DNA from: Neurospora intermedia
Taxonomy: Eukaryota > Ascomycota > Sordariomycetes > Sordariales > Sordariaceae
Reading direction: 5' to 3'
NCBI GenBank assembly: GCA_037102815.1
Contig: BTPP01000006.1
Span: 2,170,001 to 2,234,000 of the forward strand
DNA: 64,000 nt
The notes beneath the pieces are model-generated. The model had not been told where the DNA came from. It searched no databases and was given only the letters and a program-made list of their open reading frames with translations. Both the position numbers and the translations under genes were made by a program. Below, piece after piece: positions 1 through 11,203 of this stretch. How positions within the stretch are numbered: the first letter of the stretch is position 1; each line of letters opens with the position of its first letter.

Positions 1-134
1 CCACATGCCATGGACTTTCCCCATCCGACAATCCACTCTCGCCATCCTCTGTCCCACCTCCCACTTACCAAGTACAGTTCCCCCTTTTCCATTGTATCAT
101 CCCTTCCCCCTTCCCCCCTCTCTCCCCTTCCAAA

Positions 135-160
135 CCCCCCCCCCCCCCCCCCCCCCCCCC
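135..160. repeat. poly-C tract
   Basis: An uninterrupted run of 26 C lies in a C-rich, pyrimidine-rich stretch just beyond the 3' end of the MON2 gene. On the MON2 coding strand it reads as poly-G and probably sits in the 3' flank. Length may be uncertain because homopolymers are error-prone. Confidence 0.9.
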
Positions 161-190
161 TTCTCACCTTCACCCCCTCTTCTCACCAAC

Positions 191-3100
191 TCACTTACAC
201 CCCAACTCCCCACCCACCACATCCAACGCCTCCCCCACCATGCCCAAAACCCTATGATCCCCACTCGTCCCCGCCACCTTGACCATGCTCACCAACAACG
301 GGTACAACCGCAACAAATGCTTCTTGGTCTCGCTATCCACATTCGGCGTATCCGGAATCGCGTCCGGCTCCGACCTTAAGTCCACAAGTCCCCGTAAGAT
401 ACGATAGAGTTCCTTCCGTTGCGATAAAGGCTGCGGCATGCGGCCGCGCAAAGGCTGGTCGGCCACGTAGGAACGGATAGATAACGCGCAGCGCAGGATC
501 AGGTAGGGGGCGGCGGTCAGGGCGAGGTGGACGTGGAGGGGGTGGGTGGGTTCGTGGATTGTTTTTGTTTTGTCAGGGGAGGAGGAAGAAGAAGAAGAAG
601 AAGAAGAGGTGGTACCGATGGGTTCTTGAGTGGGGGATGATGAGGAGGTGGGTTTGGAGGGAGGAGATTCGTCCTCCTCTTCGTGGATGGCGACCAGAGC
701 AAAAAGTTCGTCGAGACAAACTTCTGCCATTGCGCTGCGTTGGGTGGGCGGGGGGTCGATGGTGCGGCCACGTCGTTGTTTGTAGAGGAGGTCGAGGTCT
801 ACGACTGCGTCACTTCCGTTGGTGTTGTCATGGTGATGGTCCTCAGAGCCGTAGATGATCAGAGCTTCGGCGGGTGCGGGAGCGTGGATGATGGACGTCC
901 GGAAGAGACCTTCGGCGTAGGCTTTCCTGGTTTTATCAAGGATTACCTCGGCGCCGAGAGCCGGGATGATGAGCTCTCTCAGCTTGTGGAAGGAGGAGAT
1001 GTCGAACTTCTGGTCGTCCATGATGTCCGTGCCGCTGGGCGCGATGGAGCAGTCGGCGCTGATGATCCCGTTGGCGATAGATACGATGATCTGCCATATC
1101 TCCTGGACGGTCGATCGAGCTTTGTCTGTCGCGCGGATGTGGGGAAGCGTTGCCTTGAGCACAGCTAGGACTGTCTTTGTCGCTTCTCTCCACGGCTGTG
1201 ATGACTTGGTAACGATCTTGAACTTGTACTTGAGGATAATGGGCTTGGCCAGGGCTGCGAGCGCCGCGGCGAACGCTCCGGTTTCGTAGATGTCGGTCTC
1301 GGCTGCGTGCTTGATGACGAGGGACTGCAAAATAGACATGCTCTCCTTTGACATGGCAACGAATGTGCGCTTTTCTGACGCCGCCTTGTCGGGGTTCTCC
1401 TGGGCAAATGCCAGGGAGACGAACTCAGCTATCTGGGTGATCATGGCAGATGGAACTCTTGGTACGTCTGTCTGGACCGTGCAGAATACCTGGAGGATTC
1501 GACCTTGCAAGGGCGTGACATACTCGGTGTCGCTGGCGTATGCTCCGGGAGTGGCATGTTGCATGGCGTCTCTGAGCAGGGTAAGCATCCGTCGGATCCT
1601 CTCCACGCCAAAATCATCTTTAATGAGGCCGTAGAGTTCTAGCAGTGCTTCAACCCAAACCAAAAGGCACTTTTGGTTGTCCGCTGACTTATCGTCCTTT
1701 CCGTCCTCAGGAACTGGAATTCCCCTGGACCAGAGATCCCACGTTAAATCCAAGCTGCCCTTGCCAAGTCTTGGCTGAACATGTTCAGCACAGCTCCTGA
1801 GAATTTCGCGAACAGCGCTGTAGACGGATGCATTAATGTCAAGTATCTGAACGTCCAGCATTCTCGCAAAGTGTCCGAGAAGCTGCTGCCAGGTGGTGGC
1901 GAAGTCCTCATGACCCAGAAGTACCTGGAGGTAAGAAGCAAACAGTCCAGAAACGCCCCGGATGATGACGTTGGCCGTGTCTGTCCAGCCGTCCTGGTCT
2001 CTTGCTTTGGCTGGAGACGTATGAACTGCCCGAAGCTCGTCCTCTATCGATGCGAGAAGCCTCAGAATCACAGATCTGATGCAGATCAACCAGGCCTCAG
2101 GACTCAAGCTATCCCCATAAGCGGATATGATCCGAAGCAGAGTTTGGACGGCACCTACGGAACCTGTTAGTGAGTCTCATGACACCACGGACCTAAAAAA
2201 AAACTCACTATTTCTCAGCTCTAGTCTCTGATCTGTGGCGACTGAAGTGAGTCTCAGGAGAAGGAGCATCCACAGCGCCCCTCCAGAATCTTGATGGGAG
2301 GGATCAGCAGCCAGCTTAAGAAGCGCTTCATCACCCGAGTCATTAACCATGTCCTGCGTGAGAGACATGCTCTTGCTATTGCTAGAAAGAAAGTCTGAGA
2401 TGGCCCAGAAGAACGTGACAGTCTGTCTAATGTTAGCGCTGTCACAATCCGGATGGGCGTAGGTGACTTACAGTCAATGCGACATTGAGGTCATCATCTT
2501 GAGTACAAAACTTGTATAGAGTGTCAACAAGGTTGAGAAAGCAAAGGTTAGGTAGCGAGGGTAAGAAATCGGAGCATATTAGCTGTAAAGAAGCAAAGGA
2601 AGGTCGGATTAGTTTGACTGAGCGCGTCATAAGTCGCGGGGTCGTGGTGGATGAAGGGTCTTTTGGAAGATCTTCTTTGACGAAGATTGTATCGATAATG
2701 GCGAAGATGGTATCCCAGCCTTGAACAAGACTCTCGCCGCAGTTCTCAAGCAGGCCTTTGAGGCCTTCGAGTACAATCCGGTGAATGTCCATGTCGGTAG
2801 CGTGATTGCTAAGGGACACCTCCCGACCTTCGACTCGAAGAGATGATAGCGAATTATGGAACGCTTCGAGAATACGGATCTGAATCGGGCCACGAACGTC
2901 TTCCTGCTGACTTGCAACAGATCCAGCAGCCTCTAGAAGAATGCGCACAAGCGTTTCAGCAGCGCGCGCTCTGACCGGAGGAGTATTAGTAGAGGAACTA
3001 AGTGTGTCTATAAGCTCGGTAATCAACGGCGTCCAGCCCGATACCTCCGGAGGATAGGAAAGCAACCGCTCCATGTTGATGGAAGCAAGATCTCCCAGCT

Positions 3101-5854
3101 TGGCTAGGGCAAACTGATCTTCCTGGTTGGCACCTGCTCCCGGAGAAGTTGTGATGCTGAGAACCCTTTTGTGTGTGAAAGTGGGGGTGCGAAGGGGCCC
3201 AGGGGGAGGTGATGGTTGCGCTTGCCCCGTGGTCTCAGAAGTAGTCTCGACATGCTTGACGAGAAGAGCGCACACTGCATCCACGATTTCCACAAAGGCA
3301 GAATTGGGAAAGTCAGCCGTGCTCTCGAAAAGTCGGGAAGCAGCAGTCTCTACTGCGCGAATCTCGGTGTTGAAATTCGACAATAGTACGTTGGCTTCCT
3401 GCTCGGCTTGTTGATCTGGCCCCCTGGTCGCCAGAGGTGTTCTTCCTGCAGCTTTGCCCGAGGTAAACAAGACAAAGTCAGCTTGTTGCAAGGTTTCCAG
3501 GAGAATTCTCCAAGTTGAAGACAAAGTAGGACCCAGGGCAATGCCAAGGTTCAGAAGAGCCCGAAGACATAACAAGTTCCGGGTATTGAGTGTAGCTGGA
3601 GTTATGTCCATCGATTGCTGCCTTTGCTTTTCTGCTGCCTGGGCCGAGGCGCTTTCTGCAGTAAGCAAGCCGCGAGCGTTGCTAAACAAGCTGCTGCCTG
3701 TCTCCGAAGTTGCTGATAGTGGAGTGTCCCTCCTGGAAGAGTTGGAATTGAGGCAAGCCGTAAAAACATTGGGCGGCACTGCCGCTTTACCAAGCGTGGT
3801 GAGAAAGGCATCACGGGGAGTAGTGAGCTGGAGCAATCCGGCCACATGGGCGAACTTCTGAAACGCCCTAACCAGGCCATGGTAGTACTCTGAGTCCAGT
3901 GCAGAGTATAGGAACGTAGAACATGTGGCAAGAATTGCCGGCCAGCATTCATCGATGAAAGCGGCGCATACTTTGATTTCTGGGTATAAAGGGTGATTCT
4001 CCAGCGTTAGCGGATTGACTGGAAGTGGGTTTCGCTTGGATGACGCGGATCTCTCCCGATTCTTCAACCCTTCACTGGGTGTACTGGGTCTCTCATCGGC
4101 GGTCAGAGCAGGCGAGTCACGTCCGCCCTCTGGCTTGGCACTCTTTTTCCTTCGTCCCTCGGTAGGCACGGTAAGAGGGAGTATGAACTTTGCCAGACCT
4201 TCTGACAGGGAAGTTATGCAGGCCAAGGTTAGGCTATACACATATGACTCTGGGATGCTTGGGGGATCCGTCTTGTCAAGCTGATCTATGCAAGGAGAGC
4301 GCATGGTGCTCCAGTGAGTGCTGATGCCCGTGTTATGGCCATCTGAGCTGACTGAACCAGATATGATGCCTGTAACGCCACTGGCCTCCAGCATGGCCTG
4401 GTCCGTAGAAGCAACGGCATTTGCATATGGGTTGGCGACTGGTAATGTGGATTGGAGCCCGAGGCCAATCACAGTTGGCTTCTCTGTACTGACGCGCACA
4501 AATGCAGCCGTCAAATTCTTGAGAATGTTCTTCTCGCCCTCTTTGGCATCGTACAGCATGAAAATACGCCGGAGCAAGGCATGATCGGCGAATATGCCTC
4601 TGAATACTTCCATGCAGAGTGACCTCTTCCACAATGCAGTGTCCTGGTCCAGCAGTTGGGTAAGGATGTCGAGGGCATCTCCGCTCTCGGAGGGGAGAAT
4701 AGTAAGGTGACGTCGGAGTAAAGTGAACAAGATGCGGACAAGCCGGACACTGGTTGCAAAGTTCGGTTTACCGCGAAGAGCACTAATGATGAAGGGCATG
4801 ACCCGAGTGCGTAGAATGTCGGCCTGCTCTGGGTGAGTGGTGAAGATGGCAGCATGGTTGGTCAAGACCGATTCTATGAGTTCGAGACCGAACGTCTGGG
4901 GCATGCCAGAGAACCGGAGATACTCGGGTCGTTGGTTCTCTGTCAACAGGCAAATATCGTTGAATACCTATTTAATCAGTATATGATGGCCCGTGCAGGA
5001 AAAAGGGGAAGAGTAAATACCCTGTATGCATCCATAGCCGCAGCCTGGACTGGAACCGGCCCTTGCTGGGACGGGGCCTCTCCAACATATTCGACATCGC
5101 CCCCAGCGCCTGGGAATAATGGTTAGAATCATGATACTCGGCCTTTTATAATCTTGCGTAGGATAAGCCACTCACCATCTTCAGCTACCACTTTATCAAA
5201 GACCGACACCACAAGCTGCTGGAGGGTTGCCGCCGAAGCGTTGTTGACAATAGCATTTTTACTAGACTGCAAGATGAAGCATATGTTGAGGGCGGTAACC
5301 AGAAGCTCGCCTTTCACCTCGGCGGCGTAGTTGGAGAGTAAAGACGGAAGAGCTTGGAGGATCTTTAGTTGGACATCTAGTCCAGCTGACGTGGCCTGTT
5401 GCAATGCTTCAAGAACCTGGCTCAGCTTGAACCTGGGCAGGGCGCGTGATGCAATGAGCCGCTGAAGACAAACAATGGCAATTCCGGTGAACTTGACATT
5501 TTTGGTGCCGCAGGCGATGATAAAAGGGTTAACAAAGTTGGATCGTTGAGAGAGTTCTAGGCGAGTGTAAGCTTCTATCAGACACACGTGGCGGCAGTTA
5601 TCCCCTGGGCAGTGAGGAAGGTGAAGAACAGCAAAGACACACCAGCAGATATCTGGGCTTCAGATGTCACTTTTAGACCTTTGAGCTCCTCTAGAGACTT
5701 TTCAGCGGCCTAACTCAGGAATAGTCAATAAAAGGTTATTCTTTGTAGTCGGAGTAGAGCTGAGTGAGATACGGACCTGGCGCAAGTCATTGTTTTTGCG
5801 CTTGCTTTCCTGGATGAGGTTGGCAAGCTCGGATGCCACCAATTGGGCGGTCAT
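191..5854 (-). CDS. MON2: MON2-family endosomal/trans-Golgi trafficking protein
   Basis: Large scaffold protein of about 1,778 residues related to Sec7-type Arf GEFs but lacking the catalytic Sec7 domain; the family works at endosomes and trans-Golgi with the Dop1/Neo1 complex. Proposed exons on the minus strand: 5854-5777, 5709-5643, 5604-5176, 5109-5021, 4967-2472, 2422-2209 and 2154-191, all with GT/AG borders and continuous phase. The N-terminus (start MTAQLVASELANLI) matches the family dimerisation (DCB) region, and the big exon holds the HUS-like region and the motif SLQLICSDFLPSLPN. The C-terminal exon carries a poly-Ser stretch encoded by a TTC/TCC-type repeat (about 583-606), a lineage-specific low-complexity insertion. 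The last acceptor could also be 9 nt upstream (2163). The family call is strong; individual small exons are less certain. Confidence 0.85.
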
Positions 5855-7225
5855 GATCGCATCCCAACAAAACCTAAAGTCGGGTTGCCAGCATCAGGGT
5901 TCTGAGGTACTACTGTAGGAACAGTGAACGGAAAAGGTCAGGGGCGTCAAGTGTCCTTGATATCGGGTTTGAACGCGCGTCGTCGTAGGATGCTCAAGGA
6001 TCGATGGAAGCTGTAAACCGATGATGCTGATTCCAATTGGTGAATGGTGAGGATGGTGTTGACCAGCAAACGCCCCAGATATTGGACCTTGTGACCTTGA
6101 TAATTGGAGCGGTCCTTATGTAGGTAAAGTCGATGGGCAGCAGTGAAGCTTTCAGTAGGAAGAAGTTGGGTGGGAAATTAAATTCGAAACAAACAGGAAT
6201 GGCCAAGTAATTCGTTATAGGGACTCCTCCGTGTCCTGGAAGGGTTCTCGTCTTTTCCACCTGAATCAGGGGATGCTGGACATCCGGATGTTCAGAGGTA
6301 AACAGTTATTAGGCGACGAAGTGTTGTTGTTGAAATAAAGAACAAGGACGGGATGCGCCGTTGACATGCCGGGACGGGACGGCTTCAGTGGTCGCCGTCA
6401 CTGAAGCTCCGTGTTCACTGTCCACGGCCCGCTGAAAGACGGAAGGCACGGACCAGGGAGCGAGCTCGGGGGTAGGTATCTTACCTAGGTAAGTACCTAG
6501 CTCCTGTCATTAGGTAATTGTAATTACACAGTAACACCCACACGTCCGGCAGAATGGCTCACCGCCTGACTATACACCCCACCTTGTACATACAGTAAAG
6601 ATCCCTGCTTTTGCAACCCCCCTTCTATTGCAAAATCCCCTCTTTTGCAAAGGATTTCGTCTGCCTGCATTCCCTCTGGTGGTAATTCCTGCAACCTGCA
6701 ATTTGCAATACGGACAGCCAAAATTTGCAAAAGCAGGGGTCAAATTTGGTGGGGCGGGCACTCTTATACCTGTATACCGGGGTCCGGCCGGTTTAGGAGA
6801 CCCACTTTTCTGTACCGTTGACTATGATTCAGTGGCCAGAGGGCCCTTACCTGGTCTGTGCTTCTGTTCTCCCTTTTGCAAAACCCCACCTTTTGCAAAA
6901 GATCTGGGCTGCCCGCATTAGTTGCAAAAGCAGGGGTTCTTACTGTACCTGTAACGTTATGGTCCCCGCAGTGCCGCTCTGCTGGGGCCTGTCAGTGTGC
7001 TGCGCATGGCGCTGTCAGGCCCCACGGCCGCGCCCAATAGCCTAGAATCCATTCCGGTGCGCGCCTTGCATTAGGTCACTCACTCACTCACAGCCTGCCT
7101 ACCTTCCACTTTCACTGCGCAAACAGATCGCCTGTGTTTGAGGTTCTTCTTTGAACTTCCACTCTCTTTCTCTGTCACACATCTTTTCCAAATCAACCAT
7201 TGCCAGACAAAAGCACTAAGAAACA
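5855..7225. other. divergent promoter region between MON2 and MMS2
   Basis: About 1.37 kb separate two divergently transcribed genes, so both promoters must lie here. The half near MMS2 contains a miniature inverted-repeat element (6593-6945). Short CCTAGGTA/TACCTAG-type repeats occur at 6480-6505. A pyrimidine-rich stretch just before the MMS2 start is consistent with a 5' leader. I see no convincing gene. Confidence 0.6.
6593..6945. mobile_element. TA-flanked MITE with 25-bp terminal inverted repeats
   Basis: The left end (6593-6617) and the reverse complement of the right end (6921-6945) match at 22 of 25 bases; all three differences are transitions. The termini read CAGTAA...TTACTG and each is flanked by a TA dinucleotide (6591-6592 and 6946-6947), as expected for a Tc1/mariner-superfamily target duplication. 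The 353-bp body has no credible coding region, so this is a non-autonomous element. Inside, the left-end pattern TTGCAAAA..CCCC..CTTTTGCAAA recurs near 6871-6900, and a right-end-like segment recurs near 6722-6740, suggesting internal duplication or nesting. Assignment to a pogo/Fot1-like family is inference. Confidence 0.7.
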
Positions 7226-7920
7226 ATGGCGGTTGCTCAGGTGCCCCGCAACTTCAAGCTTCTCGCCGAGCTCGAGAAGGGCGAGAAGGGAATGGGCGCA
7301 GGTGCGTCTTCTTTTCCATGTTGGTGATGCGCTATGAATGCTCGAACAGACGATACTGATGATTTGCTTCATCCGATATACAGGTGCCTGCTCCTACGGC
7401 CTCGAAGACCCCGAGGATATCCTCATGACCCACTGGACTGGTACCATCTGGGGCCCCCCGCACGTACGATTACTCCCTCCCGTCTTGGTCGCCGTCATCG
7501 CCGCTCGCTTCCGGCTAACATTGGTCTGAATAGGGCAACCACGAGAACCGCATCTATGAACTCAAGATGGAGTGCGGCGCCAACTACCCCAAAGAGCCTC
7601 CCGTCATCCACTTTGTTAGCCAGATCAACCTTCCCGGTGTCAGCCAAACCGACGGCCGCGTCGACCCCAACTACGTCGGCATCCTGCGCGACTGGACTCG
7701 CATCTCGGCCGAGCTATCGAGAAACCCCCGCCCGAAAGAGGATCCCTTGAGCCTCGAGGCTGCTCTTATTGCCATTAGAAAGTACGTCTATTCGGAGAAC
7801 AAAGCAATACGCACAAGGGAAAATAAAAAGGCGCTAACAATGCGACATTGCAGGTATATGGAAGAGCACAAGAAGCTCCCGCAGCCTCCCGAGGGCTCCA
7901 AGTACCCCATGTACAAGTAA
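7226..7920 (+). CDS. MMS2: ubiquitin-conjugating enzyme variant Mms2/Uev1
   Basis: A 156-residue UEV protein that partners with Ubc13 to build Lys63-linked ubiquitin chains in error-free post-replication repair. Exons: 7226-7301, 7384-7463, 7534-7781 and 7854-7920; all introns are short with canonical borders. The UBC fold is evident: N-terminal PRNFKLLAELEKGEKG, the strand motif YELKMECGANYPKEPPVIHF, and INLPGVSQTDGRV. At the position where active E2 enzymes have the catalytic cysteine there is none, which is diagnostic of UEVs. The length matches fungal Mms2 and the ATG has a good context (aaacaATGg). It is transcribed divergently from MON2, with a MITE in the shared promoter. Confidence 0.95.
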
Positions 7921-8529
7921 ACATGTACCGGTGCCGCCACGGTCATTATCGATAGAAGCAACAGGTTCTTAATACATTTTGGCGGATGTTCATATCATGT
8001 TCTGGTGTTTGGGGTTTTGTTATGGGAGCTAGGGAAGCATTGTACAATTCGTATGCAAACCAAAGTTATGACGCTTTACTACAGCGGTGACCGTCGTCTC
8101 GACGACCATGCGAATCGTCAAACAAGGCCGTACCATGCTGAACGTGTCTGGCGATTTCCACGTACATACAGTGGCACTACAACAGTTGGCGAACAGGTAC
8201 ATCCCACAGAGTTTGGAAGCATAGGGAACCATCATGATACACTTGCCAACGTCGCTAAAGCAGACGAGCATGATGAAAACTTTCTTTGTCCTTTCCAGTA
8301 TGAGAATACGCCGGGCAACTTTACAAGTAGTGTTGGTACATATCATTAGAAAGTACAAGTTGACGCACGTGACAGCGCGTTTGTGTCGAAAGATCAGACA
8401 AAAGCGATTATGTCACAGGTGCAATGTCTCCACTTCGAAACGATACCTTTCCCAAATCGAAGTCGGTTTTCGACCCCCAAAACTCCAACACTTCTTCAGT
8501 TACAACCTTCAAAAAGGCTCGACAGATGA
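7921..8529. other. intergenic region between MMS2 and LYR-motif gene
   Basis: About 600 bp holding the MMS2 3' flank and the promoter/5' leader of the next gene. An ATG at 8424 in good context opens a short frame that stops at 8550, so if transcribed it would act as an upstream ORF overlapping the LYR gene start. No other feature is supported. Confidence 0.45.
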
Positions 8530-10355
8530 ATGCCTGCTTTCATTAAGCCCGGCTGCGATTCGCGGCATCGCTTTGCCTGTAAGGCCTACACTTTCTAGCA
8601 TGTCATTGCTTCAATTGTTTCTGACAGAGGCTCGTCCACCAAACAACAGGCAAAGCTCTCTTCAGAGCTCTTCTTCGCACGGGCTACCGTGTCCCTCTAC
8701 CCCATGATGTCGCTACCGCTCTAGACGAAAAGCAAAACCCCATTCGCGCTCTCATTCGTAATGGCTTTCGCCGCAACAGCTCCGAGACCAGCTTGCGTCT
8801 GGTCAATTCGGCACTCAACAAAGGCTACCGCTTCCTCGAACTGCTCACCCTCGCGCGCGACGAATCCTCCCCCGCCCATGCCGACGTTCTCCGATTTCTG
8901 CGCGAAAACAATGAGCGCGTCCTCGCCATACGAGAGAAGAAGCGCCAAGAGGCCGAGAAATTCAAGAAATTTGCGCCCAACCCTGACGCCATCCCTCTGC
9001 TGACCAAGATCCCGAGCCCCAACGGCAAAGGACCCCCGACCTTTGTCCCTACCGTGCGTCCGCTGCCGCTGGAAAAGCTGTCCGGCGGCGTGCGCAAGTT
9101 GCCTACCCTCGACGAACTCGGCGGCCACCCGTTCCTGCGCCTGCGCAAGCCCCAATCCGAATACCTCGGCCGCGTACTCCGACAGAAATTCCAGCGACGC
9201 CAGCGATGGGCCGAGAAGTACCACGAGCTCGTCAGCGAAGAGCTGGCCGATGCGGAGCAGGAGGATGCATGGGACGACATGGTGGAGGACATGTTGCAGG
9301 GCGAGCCACAGCCGTGGGAAGAGCCGGGGTACTATGCTACAGACGGTGCAAGCCGGCAGCGATGGACGCAAAGCAAGCAATCAGCTAGGCGGGCACGGAC
9401 GAGCCATGGGTCGTATGCGCACGCTGTCAAGCTGGCTATGGCAGACATCGAGCTCAAGCAAAAACGGGAGTGGGACGAGATGATCGCCAGGGGCAAGGCC
9501 TTGTGGAAGTTGGTGCTGGAGGAGAGGACTCTGGCTCAGAAGGAGAAGAAGAGCAGGAAAAAGAAGGAAAAGGTCCAAAGGAAGAGAGAGAGGAGAAGAG
9601 AGGCGAGGAGGCTGAGGAGGATAGCAAAGATGAAGGAGACGCTACGGAAGTGGAGGGTTAGAACTCAAGAGAGGAAGAAGAAGGAGGAGGCCGAGAGGAA
9701 ACAGCTACAAATGGAGCAGGAAGCGCGCCAATTGGAAGAGGCAAAGTCTCCAGAGCTGCCTACTGTTGAACAGGAGGTTGGGAAAGTGGAAAACGAAGAT
9801 AGCGCGCCTGAAGAGGGACGTCTTAGGGGTTCACAGGCGTTGAAAGCGACCCGCCAACCTAAGAGGACCAATGTCCAGACAGTAGCGGATGTGAAGGACA
9901 CCGAATCCCCAGCAGTACCCGCAGAACCGGCGAAGGAACCCGCAGCAAGCCCGGAAAAAACATCACCATCTCTTCAGGAAAAGAAATCGGAACAGGACCC
10001 AGTTGAGGTACAACTTCAAGAGGAGCCAACACCAGCTTCCCCAGCGCCCAAGAAGAGAGGAAGGCCAAGGAAGGCGGATTCCGAGACCCTGGCGATAGAA
10101 TCTTCCACTGAGCCGGGTACCACAACGCCAAAGAGACGAAGCAGGCCACAAAAGGCGGTAACCCCTACCGAGGAAGAAGCTCCAAAGAAGCGCGGTAGGC
10201 CTCGGAAGGCAGTAGCCGCCACAGAGGAAGAGGCAGCTCCAAGAACCTCAGCTCAAAATACCGGCGCTTTACATGCCGGCGGCGTTGCGCGCGACACCCT
10301 CCCACCGACGGCCATTCATCCAACTGGACAAAATCAGATCCGGATACTACTGTGA
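8530..10355 (+). CDS. LYR-motif protein with coiled coil and AT-hooks
   Basis: Complex1_LYR-type protein of about 584 residues as read. Exon 1 is 8530-8578 and exon 2 starts at 8650 (intron 8579-8649); the splice joins MPAFIKPGCDSRHRFAC to KALFRALLRTGYRVPLP, restoring the family's N-terminal helix with LFR in place of LYR. Residues about 35-90 (NPIRALIRNGFRR) continue the LYR fold. These proteins usually act in mitochondria with iron-sulfur or respiratory-complex assembly factors, though this one has no clear presequence. Residues about 270-400 are a very charged coiled coil rich in Lys, Arg and Glu. Two classic AT-hooks with core RGRPRK (near residues 483 and 527) and one degenerate one follow. 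The stop at 10355 may be premature; see 10463-11203. Confidence 0.65.
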
Positions 10356-10462
10356 TTGTATGAGCTGATCCGCCTTCTGCAGACAACATACAATTGGCCC
10401 CCACTTCACCTCAGCTTTTTTTCTGGTAACTTGGAGGCTGAGCCGTTCATGAGGAGGGAACA

Positions 10463-11203
10463 CCAGGGGTGTGGGCGGATGCATTAGAAGCCTGCTCAAA
10501 GGCAATTACCTTGCTCAAGCTGAAATTAGAGAAGAGGGAAGACCCAAGAAGGAGATAACAGGAACGCTGGCGGTGGAATCTGGAGCTTCTCAAGAAGAGA
10601 GGGGGGCTAAAGAAGGTCACGACGATACTCCGCCAACACGAGCCTGTTGCTGCTCTTACCACTACCACCCCGATTGCAAACAGCTTCATCCATCCTTCCA
10701 ACAACTGCTTCGGCGGCAACCCCCCAATAAACCCAGCACGAGCAAAAGAAAGCAGCTCTCCACTCCGAAGCCGCCACGCTCCTCGCCCAAACCCGTATTC
10801 GGTCCCTCTTCATCTGCTCCCTCCACAAATACCACAACTACCATTACCACTGGAAGCGTACATGCGCCGCCAACCCTAACGACCCTCTCGACCGGCTTCT
10901 GCAAGCATCACCACCCCCTTCTCAAAGCGTCTCATCAAGCTTCCCACCAAATTCACGAACAAAACTATAGCCTCAGCCGCCCAAGCCCTGGGAATAAACA
11001 TGGACTAACCAATGTACCATAAAATCGACGTCTTATTGAAAGACAAGGCTGTCGCACACAAACGCGACATGAGATGGCTTGCCGAAGTAGCTTCAAGGGT
11101 CTCGAAACTGGGTAGTTCAGAGGATGAACGATATTGTCTGCCACCAGCACCGCGGAAGATACACTATGGATATGTGGGAGCGAATGCTTTGCAGGTGGAT
11201 TGA
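10463..11203 (+). pseudogene. apparent broken C-terminal continuation of the LYR-motif gene
   Basis: Protein-like segments continue in shifting frames. About 10463-10735 (frame 2) contains LKLKLEKREDPRRR, an in-frame TAA at about 10556, then ERWRWNLELLKKRGGLKKV. About 10738-10968 (a different frame) contains HSEAATLLAQTRIRSLF and WKRTCAANPNDPLDRLL. About 10957-11203 (frame 2 again) contains ASAAQALGINMD, an in-frame TAA, then MRWLAEVASRVSKLG, EDERYCLPPAPRKIHYGY and a TGA. These have the composition of a genuine helical protein rather than noise. Good GT/AG pairs that would join them are lacking, at least at the second and third junctions. Either the gene tail is decayed, the sequence has indel errors, or there are non-obvious introns. 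Confidence 0.45.
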
